Shown here one piece after another: positions 53,706 through 62,589 of a stretch of 64,000 nucleotides of DNA. How positions within the stretch are numbered: position 1 is the first letter of the stretch; each line of letters begins with the position of its first letter. Origin of the DNA: Halomonas sp. ALS9 (GTDB taxonomy: Bacteria > Pseudomonadota > Gammaproteobacteria > Pseudomonadales > Halomonadaceae); assembly GCF_001651035.1 (NCBI RefSeq), contig NZ_LXRG01000054.1, positions 124,001 through 188,000 of the forward strand, in the 5' to 3' direction. Below the pieces are notes generated by a model that worked only from the letters and a program-made list of their open reading frames with translations, was not told where the DNA came from and did no database searches. The translations under genes and the position numbers were made by a program.

Positions 53706-53732
53706 AACATTTCCGGGCGAACATTTCCGGGC
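53706..53732. repeat. 14-bp-period tandem duplication after hmp
   Basis: AACATTTCCGGGC at 53706-53718 and 53720-53732, period 14, about 20 bases past the hmp stop. It makes no hairpin. Confidence 0.75.
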
Positions 53733-53851
53733 TACCTATCTAGATGCTATGACGAAATACTGCGCCAATACTTGAACATGTTGCAATAATCGGCCCAATC
53801 TATTTCTAGAGACACCATAGCGCTCACTAAAAAATGGATAAGGCTAATATA

Positions 53852-54238
53852 TTAGGCCAGCCAGGAAAGGGAGCTGTGGCGCATAGCAGCCCCCACCATA
53901 TAGGCGAAAATGGCCACCGCTACGACGGCGGCCACGGCACGCACTTTGGGCGTTGGCCCGCGCTTAATCGCGATGGTGCCAATACCGATATAGGCCAGCA
54001 GCGCCAGCAGTTTGGCACCAAGCCAGGGAAGCTGCCAGGGCCATACGGAGAGCAGCACCATCAAGGTGACTCCCAGCCCCAGCAGGGCCGTATCAATGAG
54101 ATGGGGCAGTACCTTGACCCAACGGGCGTGGATTCGCGGGCTTTCCTGCACCGACCACCAGGCGCGAACCACGAAAAGTGTAATGCTCAGTGCAGCGGCG
54201 GTCATGTGCAGGTGCTTGATGAGAAAATAGTGCTCCAT
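53852..54238 (-). CDS. SirB2-family membrane protein
   Basis: A 128-residue protein with four hydrophobic helices and the SirB2 pattern: LIKHLHMTAAALSITLFVVRAWW, HLIDTALLGLGVTLMVLL and AKLLALLAYIGIGTIAIKRG. SirB2 proteins have no defined activity. The conserved His residues and small four-helix form recall cytochrome-like proteins, but no heme motif can be claimed. It is the last of three tightly spaced minus-strand genes (10-base gap upstream) set between hmp and narX. Confidence 0.83.
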   Translation of the reverse strand: MEHYFLIKHLHMTAAALSITLFVVRAWWSVQESPRIHARWVKVLPHLIDTALLGLGVTLMVLLSVWPWQLPWLGAKLLALLAYIGIGTIAIKRGPTPKVRAVAAVVAVAIFAYMVGAAMRHSSLSWLA

Positions 54239-54247
54239 GGTTTCCCC

Positions 54248-54640
54248 CTAGCCGACATTAACCGTATCACCGTGTGGATCGAAGGCAAGAAAAGAAGTGA
54301 TATTACCCATTTGCAGCGACTCCATCATACGCTGGAGCTGTCGTTCAACCTCGGCTTCGTCCTTTGGGTCATCCATGGCCGCAGTGAACATCAGATCCCA
54401 TTCGATCTCGGTGCGGCGAGACTCTTCGACTAAGGCCACCATGCTGCTCAGCTCTTTGGTCGATTTGTCTACGCATATCACCGGCACCAACACCCCACCT
54501 TCGCCCTGTTCGAAGCGACGACGCTGCTCAGCATCGGGAAAATCGGGCAGTTCTGCGCGAACGAACACAAACAATAGGCGCTGGGGTTTAGGTTGTTTAT
54601 GCGCTTCCTGCAGTAAATCGGCAAACGTCGCTATGGTCAT
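54248..54640 (-). CDS. Conserved cytosolic protein of unknown function in the nitrate island
   Basis: A 130-residue soluble protein: TFADLLQEAHKQPKPQRLLF, VRAELPDFPDAEQRRRFEQG, GGVLVPVICVDKSTKEL and FDPHGDTVNVG. Similar proteins in Pseudomonas-type genomes carry the label ribonucleotide reductase subunit alpha, but it has none of that enzyme's catalytic motifs and the label looks wrong. The middle gene of a three-gene set with SirB2. The alternating strand/helix pattern suggests a small alpha/beta fold. The function is unknown. Confidence 0.7.
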   Translation of the reverse strand: MTIATFADLLQEAHKQPKPQRLLFVFVRAELPDFPDAEQRRRFEQGEGGVLVPVICVDKSTKELSSMVALVEESRRTEIEWDLMFTAAMDDPKDEAEVERQLQRMMESLQMGNITSFLAFDPHGDTVNVG

Positions 54641-54682
54641 ATAATGGGCCTTATCCCTAGTCGGGAAGATTAGTAGGTGGCG

Positions 54683-55252
54683 TTACTCGGGTGATTCTAC
54701 GAAAAGCCACAACAGCAGCATTATCATAAACAGCGGGATCAAGAGGCTAAGTGGCGCGGCGCGCCAGCCATAGGCTTGTACTACCAGAGGCGTCATCCGT
54801 AAGGAAAACCCTACGCCTGCGCTTAAAGCGAGACACAAGGCTACAAGAAGAAGCACCCAGCGATCAGGCATCCAGCCTTTGGCGTGGGCGATGCCAGTTG
54901 TAACCACCGCACCTCCCAAACCAAGCCCAGCCCCCACCAACAAAAACTCCCAAGGACGGCTTGCCACACCAAACCCACCCAGGGCCAGTGCGAGCCCCAG
55001 CAAAAGCCACTGCATCAAGCGGCAGGTGTCTCCCCGCCTGGCGATAAACCAAGCAGGCCAAGCCAACAGCACACCGCTACTCAACGGTACCAGCACATAC
55101 AGGGGCTGTTTTGCGAGCAGAGCATAAAGTGTCCAGCTAGCCACCGCTAAAGAGCTTGCCAGCGGCATTAGCAGCATGGCTACCAGCAACTGATAAACAT
55201 TGACTGGCTGTGTTGATGTCTCCAACGTGGGAGGCGGCACGGGTGGTGGCAT
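54683..55252 (-). CDS. Six-helix membrane protein, half-MFS-like
   Basis: About 189 residues from ATG 55252: a proline-rich start (PPPVPPPTLE), then six hydrophobic helices ending VQAYGWRAAPLSLLIPLFMIMLLLWLF. The YGWR stretch and spacing recall one half of a major-facilitator protein, but no complete family match is evident. Longer starts (55291, and TTG 55357) would run through the FNR-like box at 55313, so I prefer the short form, though its ribosome site (GGGA) is only fair. Divergent from narX and first of a three-gene set with the next two minus-strand genes. Confidence 0.55.
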   Translation of the reverse strand: MPPPVPPPTLETSTQPVNVYQLLVAMLLMPLASSLAVASWTLYALLAKQPLYVLVPLSSGVLLAWPAWFIARRGDTCRLMQWLLLGLALALGGFGVASRPWEFLLVGAGLGLGGAVVTTGIAHAKGWMPDRWVLLLVALCLALSAGVGFSLRMTPLVVQAYGWRAAPLSLLIPLFMIMLLLWLFVESPE

Positions 55253-55312
55253 GACGTTTCCCAGCGAAAGTATTAAGACATCGGAAGGCATGCCAGAATT
55301 GTCGGTAAATAC

Positions 55313-55326
55313 CTGACGTAGGTCAA
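55313..55326. promoter_or_regulatory. Weak FNR/DNR-like box between narX and the membrane-protein gene
   Basis: CTGAC-GTAG-GTCAA has the dyad and spacing of the FNR/DNR consensus TTGAT-N4-ATCAA, matching 7 of 10 positions. It lies about 100 bases before narX and about 60 before ATG 55252 of the divergent gene. Proposed from sequence only. Confidence 0.35.
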
Positions 55327-55428
55327 AAAACATTGGAGGTAGGTCGACTAACTCCAAAGGAATAGCCCTCGTATCAAGATGCAGACACTGTCACACTCTC
55401 TTACCCCTTCCGCGCTATCGGAACTGCC

Positions 55429-57309
55429 ATGAAATTACTTCAACGCTCCCTGGTTGCTCGCATCATTGCGTCTCTGCTTGCCATTAGCGGTATGGCACTC
55501 ATTAGCATCACCCTGACCATGGCAATGTCTAACAGCAGCCGTGGCGACGCGGCCGCGATTAATGTCGCGGGCTCATTACGCATGAATGCCTATCAGATAT
55601 TGGGGGCCTTGCAGCGCCTGGAGTATGCCCCTGAAGAGGCGAGTGAAGAGCAGCTCGAAAGTCTGATAACGCGTTTCGAACAGCGTTTGCATGGCACAAC
55701 GCTACAGCAAACGATCCCCGCTGATGATCGCCACGAGCGCCGACGTCAACTGGAAAAACTTCAAACCTACTGGCAGCACACGCTTCGCCCGGCTCTACAA
55801 GCACCGTCCACCGCTGCAGCGCTTGACCTGGATACGCGAGAAGCGATGATCGTTGCGATGGTCAATGACATCGAGATGCTAGTCACCTACCTGGAGCAGA
55901 GCACCGAAGCCAAGGTACGGCTGCTGGGCATGATGCAAGTGCTCTTTTTAGTGTTGATTGCGATAGTGGTCGCCATCGCCCTCTACGATGTTCGCTACAA
56001 TCTGGTAGTCCCTTTGCGCCAGCTTATGGTACTGGCCCGAGAGGCGGCACAGCGTAACTTCAAGCCGCGTTCACAGCTCCGCGGTAGCGACGAGCTGGCA
56101 TTATTGGGCCATACCTTTAACAAGATGTCGGCCGAGCTGGCAACAAGTTACGCCGCGTTGGAAGACAAGGTATCTCGCAAGAAACAGGAGCTTGAGCGCA
56201 GCAACCAAGCACTTCGGGTGATGCACGATGCCAGTCGCGCGCTGTATGGCGGCGGTAATGACCTCTGCGCTAGCGCAGCCCCCATGCTACGCGAACTTGA
56301 AAAGCTGCTGGATATCGGACCGATACGCCTTTCGTTAAAAGACCCATTCGATCAACGCGCAATGCCGGTACTGGAAACGCATTCGCGTACCCGCCCCGAG
56401 TACTGCCGCGATCAGGATTGTCATGCCTGCCTGATTGATCCTCGCCCCCTGGATCTGGTGGCCAATAACCAGTCGCAATGCCTGCTGCTACCGATCAGCG
56501 TAGGCGATACGCTGCTAGGCACCTTGGAAGTGTGGTATCCCCAGGAACGGCTAAACGATAGCACGCGTCGCCTGCTTACCATGTTAGCCGACCAGCTGGC
56601 CACGGCGGTGTACCTGCAGCGGCGTATCGAAGAGCAGCAGCACGTCACATTGATCAACGAGCGCACCATCATCGCGCGGGAACTGCACGACTCCCTAGCG
56701 CAATCGCTATCTTACCTAAAGATGCAGGTCGCCCGACTTGAACGCATGCAGCAAAAAGAGGCAACCCGAGAGGCGCAGTCTGCGGTATTCGATGAGCTGC
56801 GCACCGGTTTAAACAGTGCCTACCGTCAGTTGCGTGAGCTGCTCACCACCTTCCGACTCAAACTAGAGGGGCCGGGGCTGCAATTTGCCTTGCGCCAGAC
56901 CGTCGATGAGTTCAGCCAGCGTATGGAGGCAACGGTCAAGCTTGATTACGATGTGCCGCCTTATCTGCTTAACCCCAATGAAGAAATTCACGTACTGCAG
57001 ATCATTCGTGAAGCACTGGCCAATACCCACAAACACGCCCAAGCCCATTGGGCTAAGGTCACAGTTCGATTCGCTGATGCCCGCCTGTTAGTGCGTATCG
57101 AGGATGACGGCGTCGGCCTGGAAGACGATGGCTCACCGCCAATGCATTACGGCTTGGTGATCATACGCGACCGTGCCACTACCCTGAATGGGCAACTGAG
57201 CATCACCAATCGCCCCACCGGGGGAGCCAGCATTGAGGTAGAATTTACCCCTTTAACCGCTCGCTTAATTCAGCAGCAGCCCGCTTCGGCTGCCACCAAC
57301 TCACACTAA
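55429..57309 (+). CDS. narX: Nitrate/nitrite sensor histidine kinase NarX
   Basis: A 626-residue membrane kinase. TM1 lies at about 12-34. The periplasmic sensor carries the nitrate-binding P box ([17 protein letters not shown]), and TM2 at about 163-184 is followed by HAMP. A GAF-like central module with a cysteine cluster (CRDQDCHAC) precedes a HisKA_3 core with H420 in [18 protein letters not shown] and ATPase motifs [12 protein letters not shown] and EDDGVGL. It detects nitrate in the periplasm and phosphorylates NarL, whose gene follows by 17 bases. Confidence 0.95.
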   Translation: MKLLQRSLVARIIASLLAISGMALISITLTMAMSNSSRGDAAAINVAGSLRMNAYQILGALQRLEYAPEEASEEQLESLITRFEQRLHGTTLQQTIPADDRHERRRQLEKLQTYWQHTLRPALQAPSTAAALDLDTREAMIVAMVNDIEMLVTYLEQSTEAKVRLLGMMQVLFLVLIAIVVAIALYDVRYNLVVPLRQLMVLAREAAQRNFKPRSQLRGSDELALLGHTFNKMSAELATSYAALEDKVSRKKQELERSNQALRVMHDASRALYGGGNDLCASAAPMLRELEKLLDIGPIRLSLKDPFDQRAMPVLETHSRTRPEYCRDQDCHACLIDPRPLDLVANNQSQCLLLPISVGDTLLGTLEVWYPQERLNDSTRRLLTMLADQLATAVYLQRRIEEQQHVTLINERTIIARELHDSLAQSLSYLKMQVARLERMQQKEATREAQSAVFDELRTGLNSAYRQLRELLTTFRLKLEGPGLQFALRQTVDEFSQRMEATVKLDYDVPPYLLNPNEEIHVLQIIREALANTHKHAQAHWAKVTVRFADARLLVRIEDDGVGLEDDGSPPMHYGLVIIRDRATTLNGQLSITNRPTGGASIEVEFTPLTARLIQQQPASAATNSH

Positions 57310-57326
57310 GGTACAGGGGCTTCTTA

Positions 57327-57995
57327 ATGACGCTGACCACCGCCAAAGACACACCTGCCAGTCTGATGATTATCGACGACCATCCACTACTACGGCGCGG
57401 TGTGATTCAGCTGCTTGAGCTAGAAGACGACCTTGAACTGGTTGGCGAGACGGGCGATCCCGAAGAGGGCATTGCCCTGGCCCTCAAACTTGAGCCTGAT
57501 TTGGTGTTACTGGATTTAAACATGCCGGGCGTCAATGGCTTAGAAGCGTTACGCCGCCTGCGGGAAGCCAACTATAGTGGCCGTGTGGTGATGTTCACTG
57601 TTTCCGACCATGAGGATGATGTGGTCGCGGCGCTGCGCAACGGTGCCGACGGTTACCTGCTAAAGGATATGGAGCCTGAAGACATGGTTCGCCAACTGCG
57701 CCAGGCGGCCTTGGGCCGCATGGTCATCAGCGAAAGCCTGACCGCCCTACTCGCTGAAGCCCTGCGTAATCAGCGCAATGCCCCCACGACCCCGGATATT
57801 CATAGCCTAACGCAGCGTGAACGTGAAATTCTGCAACAGCTTGCTGGGGGACTCTCCAACAAGCTCATTGCGCGCAAGCTGGATATTACCGAAGGCACGG
57901 TCAAGGTTCACGTCAAACACCTGCTCAAGAAGCTCAACTTACGCTCACGTGTCGAGGCCGCCGTCTGGGCAGTCCAGGAAGGTATCGATCACTAA
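57327..57995 (+). CDS. narL: Nitrate/nitrite response regulator NarL
   Basis: A 222-residue response regulator: [13 protein letters not shown], phospho-acceptor D63 ([13 protein letters not shown]), [10 protein letters not shown], and a LuxR-type helix-turn-helix ([35 protein letters not shown], longer than quoted limits allow for key parts, centred on residues 157-210). It binds TACYYMT heptamers, and a perfect 7-2-7 dyad lies 115 bases downstream before narK. It forms an operon with narX. Confidence 0.95.
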   Translation: MTLTTAKDTPASLMIIDDHPLLRRGVIQLLELEDDLELVGETGDPEEGIALALKLEPDLVLLDLNMPGVNGLEALRRLREANYSGRVVMFTVSDHEDDVVAALRNGADGYLLKDMEPEDMVRQLRQAALGRMVISESLTALLAEALRNQRNAPTTPDIHSLTQREREILQQLAGGLSNKLIARKLDITEGTVKVHVKHLLKKLNLRSRVEAAVWAVQEGIDH

Positions 57996-58076
57996 TCGGT
58001 TCTGTGTGGATACCTCCAAAGACTCCCAGCGTACTTTTGCTCTGACCCGCCTTTACCCCCTCTCGATTTTTTGTCT

Positions 58077-58090
58077 TTAATATCAATCAA
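58077..58090. promoter_or_regulatory. FNR/DNR-type box upstream of narK
   Basis: Read on the minus strand, TTGAT-TGAT-ATTAA matches the FNR/DNR consensus TTGAT-N4-ATCAA at nine of ten positions. It is centred 33 bases, about three helical turns, upstream of the NarL dyad and about 150 bases before the narK start. Confidence 0.7.
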
Positions 58091-58108
58091 TCCGGGCTTT
58101 TCAGCGAC

Positions 58109-58124
58109 TACCTCTCAAGAGGTA
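58109..58124. promoter_or_regulatory. Perfect NarL 7-2-7 operator upstream of narK
   Basis: TACCTCT-CA-AGAGGTA is a perfect inverted pair of NarL heptamers (TACYYMT) with the canonical two-base gap. It is embedded in a larger dyad, with TCAGCGA at 58101-58107 and TCGCTGA at 58127-58133, so the full symmetric element is 33 bases. Confidence 0.75.
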
Positions 58125-58233
58125 TATCGCTGATTTTACTGCTATTTGCACCTATTCCCCCATTTCTTCCTCAAGCGTATCTTGCCTTTTAACTGCTAAG
58201 TGCAGAAAGGTTTGATGCCAAGGGGAAACCGCC

Positions 58234-59826
58234 ATGAGCAAGAGAAACGCCGACATTGAGAAGTGGGATGTCGAAGACGCCCAATTCTGGGAACAGGAAG
58301 GCAAGCACATCGCCAACCGCAACCTATGGATATCCATTCCCAGCCTGCTAATGGGCTTCGCTGTCTGGATGATGTGGGGAATGATCACCACTCAAATGCA
58401 GAACCTGGGTTTTCCGTTCACGGTTAACCAGTTATTTTCCCTGACGGCGCTTGCCGGTCTAGCGGGTGCCACGCTGCGCATCCCAGCATCGTTCATGATC
58501 CGCATCGCTGGCGGGCGTAACACTATTTTCCTGACCACCGCGCTGCTGATGATCCCCGCCGCCGGTACCGGTATTGCCTTGATGAATCCAGGCACGCCGT
58601 TCTGGGTATTCCAGGCGTTGGCACTGCTGTCCGGTATTGGCGGTGGCAACTTCGCTTGCTCGATGAGCAATATTTCCACTTTCTATCCCAGCAAGCAGCA
58701 AGGTTACGCCCTGGGCATGAATGCGGGCCTGGGCAATTTCGGCGTCACTACCATGCAGATTGTGATCCCGCTGGTAATGACCGTCAGCGTCTTCGGCGCG
58801 ATTGCCGGTTCTCCAATGGAATTGCAAAGCGCCAGCGGCACCTTGATCGGCCGGATTGAAGCAGGTACAGATACCTGGATCCAGAATGCTGGCTTTATCT
58901 GGCTCGTGTTCTTGATCCCATTAGCGTTCGCCAGTTGGTTCGGCATGAACAATCTTCGCACTATTACGCCCAACCCGGGTTCGCCGCTGGCGGCTTTCAG
59001 CAAAATATTAGGCCTCTACGGCGTCGGCATGGTGACCGCCATCATCGGTATGTTGGCGCTCGGTTGGGTTAATATGTGGATTGCCCTGCCGCTAACCATC
59101 GTTCTGACCCTTGTGTTGTTGCGCCTGATTCCTGGCGATATCAAGCCCAATATCCAGAAGCAGTTCGCGATATTTTCCAACAAGCACACCTGGTCAATGA
59201 CCATTCTCTACATCCTGACCTTCGGCTCCTTTATCGGTTTCTCAGCAGCCCTGCCTCTCTCCATCAACGTCATCTTCGGCAACATGATGGAAGCAACTGC
59301 CGATGGCACGCTGATTCACGTGGCCAACCCCGAGGCGCCCAGCGCTTTGACCTGGGCCTGGATAGGCCCCTTCGTGGGCGCTCTAATCCGCCCGTTAGGC
59401 GGATGGATCTCCGACAAAGTGGGCGGCTCCATCGTTACCCAAATAATCTCTGCGATCATGGTGGTCGTCTCCATCGCCACCGGCTATGTGATGATGCAGG
59501 CCTATAACGCCACCGATCCAAATCAATTCTTTTGGCTATTCCTGCTGCTATTCATTGTGTTATTCGCCGCCAGTGGTATCGGCAACGGTTCCACTTTCCG
59601 CAGCATCGGTGTGATTTTCGATCAGCAGCAGAAAGGCCCGGTACTTGGCTGGACCTCTGCCGTCGCTGCCTATGGCGCCTTCATCGCCCCGCGGGTAATG
59701 GGCGAGCAAATCCAGGCCGGCACACCTGAACTTGCCATGTACGGCTTTGCGGTCTTCTACGCTATCTGCCTCGTCATCAACTGGTGGTTCTACCTACGCA
59801 AGGGTGCCTACGTTAAGAACCCCTGA
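58234..59826 (+). CDS. narK: Nitrate/nitrite transporter, E. coli NarK-like (type II)
   Basis: A 530-residue major-facilitator protein with 12 helices. The NarK N-terminus is present (IEKWDVEDAQFWEQEGKHIA then NRNLWISIPSLLMGF), as is the nitrate signature around GGNFACSMSNISTFYP and GLGNFGVTTMQ. The pore arginines typical of NarK lie in LRIPASFMI and IRPLGGW. Type II carriers mainly exchange nitrate for nitrite. AGGGGA precedes the ATG. Preceded by FNR and NarL sites; usp and a second narK follow co-directionally. Confidence 0.93.
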   Translation: MSKRNADIEKWDVEDAQFWEQEGKHIANRNLWISIPSLLMGFAVWMMWGMITTQMQNLGFPFTVNQLFSLTALAGLAGATLRIPASFMIRIAGGRNTIFLTTALLMIPAAGTGIALMNPGTPFWVFQALALLSGIGGGNFACSMSNISTFYPSKQQGYALGMNAGLGNFGVTTMQIVIPLVMTVSVFGAIAGSPMELQSASGTLIGRIEAGTDTWIQNAGFIWLVFLIPLAFASWFGMNNLRTITPNPGSPLAAFSKILGLYGVGMVTAIIGMLALGWVNMWIALPLTIVLTLVLLRLIPGDIKPNIQKQFAIFSNKHTWSMTILYILTFGSFIGFSAALPLSINVIFGNMMEATADGTLIHVANPEAPSALTWAWIGPFVGALIRPLGGWISDKVGGSIVTQIISAIMVVVSIATGYVMMQAYNATDPNQFFWLFLLLFIVLFAASGIGNGSTFRSIGVIFDQQQKGPVLGWTSAVAAYGAFIAPRVMGEQIQAGTPELAMYGFAVFYAICLVINWWFYLRKGAYVKNP

Positions 59827-59898
59827 GTGCGGCTTGCGTGTTTACGCCCGGAGCCAAGCTCCGGGTCTTACCCCCCTACCCCAATGCGGGAGGACACT

Positions 59899-60357
59899 AT
59901 GAAAATCATGATTGCCTATGACGGTTCTCGGAACGCCAAGCTGGCACTCGCCCAGGTCGTCAATATGTTCCGCTGCAACCAGCCGCTGCTGGTACTGGTC
60001 GGTGTGGTGGAGAATCCACTCGATGCCACCGATAACAACGAAACGCTTTTTCAGCAGGAGCAGGACGAGCTGAAACAGCACCTTCAGGAGGGAGTAGCGT
60101 TTGCAACTGGCGAGGGTTTCCAAGCCGAGCAGCTTCTCGCCGAGGGGGACGCTCGCAAGATGCTGCTTCAGGCCACCCGCAAACTCTCGCCAGACCTACT
60201 GGTGATTGCCCGCCATAGCCACCAGCCGGACGGCGGCATTATCGCCAAGTCATTGACTTACTTCGTCGACGAACTCGATTACATGACCTTCGGCAGCGTC
60301 AGCTCGTTTCTGGCTCGGCGCGCCGAGTGTCCCTTGTTGATCCTACCCAGCCCTTGA
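59899..60357 (+). CDS. Universal stress protein (UspA family) between two narK genes
   Basis: A 152-residue Usp-fold protein. KIMIAYDGSRNAKLAL is the N-terminal strand and ATP loop, DLLVIARHSH the middle, and FGSVSSFLARRAECPLLILP the C-terminal nucleotide-binding signature. GGGAGGA lies directly before ATG 59899. The frame is open further upstream but carries no such site. Sandwiched between two nitrate transporter genes, it may serve anaerobic survival, as FNR-family-controlled Usp proteins do in Pseudomonas. Confidence 0.88.
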   Translation: MKIMIAYDGSRNAKLALAQVVNMFRCNQPLLVLVGVVENPLDATDNNETLFQQEQDELKQHLQEGVAFATGEGFQAEQLLAEGDARKMLLQATRKLSPDLLVIARHSHQPDGGIIAKSLTYFVDELDYMTFGSVSSFLARRAECPLLILPSP

Positions 60358-60413
60358 GCAGCCTCTACCCTCCTTTGGGACATACCCCCATCGGGACATA
60401 GGACGATACGACC

Positions 60414-61907
60414 ATGAAAGTTTCCGCTGTATTCAAGTTTCGCAGCCCTGAAATCCGGGCCCTGCACCTGACCTGGATTGCCTTCTTTATTACTTTTTAC
60501 GTGTGGTTCAACATGGCGCCGCTCGCTTCGAGCATGCTCAAGAGCGTCGACTGGCTGACCACGGACGATCTCAAGCTGTTCGCCATCTGCAACGTCGCCT
60601 TGACTATTCCCGCGCGCATAATCGTTGGCATGGCACTGGATCGGTTCGGCCCACGTCGGGTGTTCTCGGTGCTTATGGTGACGATGTCGATACCGGCGTT
60701 GGCGTTTGCTTTCGGCAACAGCATGACGCAGCTGCTTGTGGCGCGTCTGGTGCTGAGCTCGATTGGGGCCAGCTTCGTGGTCGGTATCCATATGACAGCG
60801 CTGTGGTTCAAGCCCAAGGACATCGGCTTCGCCGAAGGCTTCTACGCTGGCTGGGGTAACTTCGGCTCCGCCGTAGCGGCCATGTCGCTGCCGACCATTG
60901 CGCTCAGTATGTATGGCGGCCCCGATGGCTGGCGCTGGGCTATCGCGCAAAGTGCGGTTGTTATGGCGGCTTACGGTGTTTACTACTGGTTCGCGATCAC
61001 CGATGGCCCGGACGCCCAGGCTCACCGTAAGCCACGCAAATCCGCCGCCATGGAAGTGAGCTCCTGGGGCGATATGATCAAGCTGATCATCTGGACGATC
61101 CCGCTGGTCGGCGTACTCGCCATCCTGGTCTGGCGTATTCAGTATATGGGCTATTTATCGGTCACCGGTGCCGTCGTCGCTTACTTAGTCATCGTGGCGA
61201 TCGTTATTTACCAGATCATACAGATTCTGCGGGTCAACCTGCCAATCCTGCGCCAGGGAGTACCCGAGGATGATAAATACTCATTTAACAGCGTGGCCGC
61301 GCTCAACAGCACCTACTTTGCCAACTTCGGTGCTGAGCTGGCGGTGGTGTCGATGCTGCCCATGTTCTTTGAGGAGACCTGGGGGCTCAATGCCGCAACG
61401 GCTGGCCTGATCGCGGCGTCGTTCGCTTTCGTCAATCTGGTGGCGCGCCCGATGGGCGGCATGGTATCCGACCGTATGGGTAATCGCCGTTTCGTCATGC
61501 TGTGCTACATGTTTGGCATTAGCGTTGGGTTCTTGCTGATGGCCATGCTCAATTCGAGTTGGCCGCTCATTCTGGCCATTGCGGTGACCATCGGCACCTC
61601 GATTTTCGTACAAGGCGCTGAGGGAGCGACCTTCGGTATCATTCCCTCCATCAAGCGCCGCATCACCGGGCAGATCTCGGGCATGGCCGGCGCCTACGGT
61701 AATGTCGGCGCGGTGGTCTATCTGACTATCTTTACGTTTGTCACTCCGTCGCAGTTCTTCTACATCATCGCCACTGGCGCTTTCATTAGCTGGCTGATCT
61801 GTCTGGTATGGCTCAAGGAGCCAGAGGGCGCTTTTGACGACGAGTACTATGTTTCTTCGGTCGATAGAGACATCGAAGAGCAGGCACTGCAGAGTGCTAA
61901 GCGCTAA
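60414..61907 (+). CDS. narK: Nitrate transporter, NarK1-like (type I)
   Basis: A 497-residue major-facilitator protein of the NarK1/NasA-like type: FRSPEIRALHLTWIAFFITF at the start, WFNMAPLASSML, MALDRFGPRRVF, and RPMGGMVSDRMGNRRFVML in the second half. Type I proteins are nitrate:proton symporters, complementing the type II exchanger two genes upstream. It is longer than typical type I members because of a membrane-spanning insert around residues 225-275 before the seventh helix. It ends at a strong terminator. Confidence 0.9.
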   Translation: MKVSAVFKFRSPEIRALHLTWIAFFITFYVWFNMAPLASSMLKSVDWLTTDDLKLFAICNVALTIPARIIVGMALDRFGPRRVFSVLMVTMSIPALAFAFGNSMTQLLVARLVLSSIGASFVVGIHMTALWFKPKDIGFAEGFYAGWGNFGSAVAAMSLPTIALSMYGGPDGWRWAIAQSAVVMAAYGVYYWFAITDGPDAQAHRKPRKSAAMEVSSWGDMIKLIIWTIPLVGVLAILVWRIQYMGYLSVTGAVVAYLVIVAIVIYQIIQILRVNLPILRQGVPEDDKYSFNSVAALNSTYFANFGAELAVVSMLPMFFEETWGLNAATAGLIAASFAFVNLVARPMGGMVSDRMGNRRFVMLCYMFGISVGFLLMAMLNSSWPLILAIAVTIGTSIFVQGAEGATFGIIPSIKRRITGQISGMAGAYGNVGAVVYLTIFTFVTPSQFFYIIATGAFISWLICLVWLKEPEGAFDDEYYVSSVDRDIEEQALQSAKR

Positions 61908-61931
61908 TCGTTAGAGTTCTCGGAAGTTTTA

Positions 61932-61963
61932 GGCACTGTCCAAGATCCAGACAGTGCCTTTAA
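61932..61963 (+). terminator. Terminator of the narK-usp-narK transcript
   Basis: Perfect 9-bp stem GGCACTGTC/GACAGTGCC with a 9-base loop followed by TTTAAAA, about 25 bases past the narK stop. Confidence 0.8.
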
Positions 61964-62045
61964 AAGCCAAAATAGTGACCTTCAGAGCGCACTTAATTAT
62001 GAGTCGTGATGTATATTGGCTATATCCAACTTCTTAAGCTCTGCA

Positions 62046-62462
62046 TTAAGTGGACTTATGCCAACCTGGAAATGACGCCTCTTCCTGCAAATAACGCAAC
62101 TCAGGTTGATGAGCTTCAGCGATTTGGGTTACCCGATTCACTCCCTCTTCCAACAAATGCACTTCTATTTGGCGGCGATCCTCACGCCCTTGCCGCCGCA
62201 CAACCAACGATAGCTGCTCACAGCGGTCAACTAGCGCCACCACCCCATGATGTTTTGATTGAAGCCGCTCCGCCAGCTCCCCCACCGTCGCCCAGTCTCT
62301 TCCATGGAAACCACGAAGATGTAGCAATAGTTGATACTGCAAGGGCGTCAACCCATAGCGGCGACAGATATCTTCACTATGGCGAAGAAAGCAACGCAAC
62401 CGGTAACGAAATTGCGACAGCCGCTCAAAGTCGCTTTTATCAAGTGTCTGAGGGTTATTCAT
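62046..62462 (-). CDS. MarR-family transcriptional regulator
   Basis: About 138 residues from ATG 62462 (MNNPQTLDKSDF); a GTG at 62483 is the alternative. The winged helix comprises YGLTPLQYQLLLHLRG, ATVGELAERLQSKHHGVVALVDRCEQ and the wing VVRRQGREDRRQIEVHL. The ligand is unknown. It is divergent from the Yip1-family gene, which it may control. The spacer is 127 bases. Confidence 0.85.
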   Translation of the reverse strand: MNNPQTLDKSDFERLSQFRYRLRCFLRHSEDICRRYGLTPLQYQLLLHLRGFHGRDWATVGELAERLQSKHHGVVALVDRCEQLSLVVRRQGREDRRQIEVHLLEEGVNRVTQIAEAHQPELRYLQEEASFPGWHKST

Positions 62463-62589
62463 TTTTCCAATTCTCTTTACCACATACTCGGCTATTGCTG
62501 ACTCGCCAATTTAGAGCGCTTTAAAAAAATACAATATCACACCATGATACAAATAACCATTGAGATTACACCTGCAGGGGGGATCTGAA

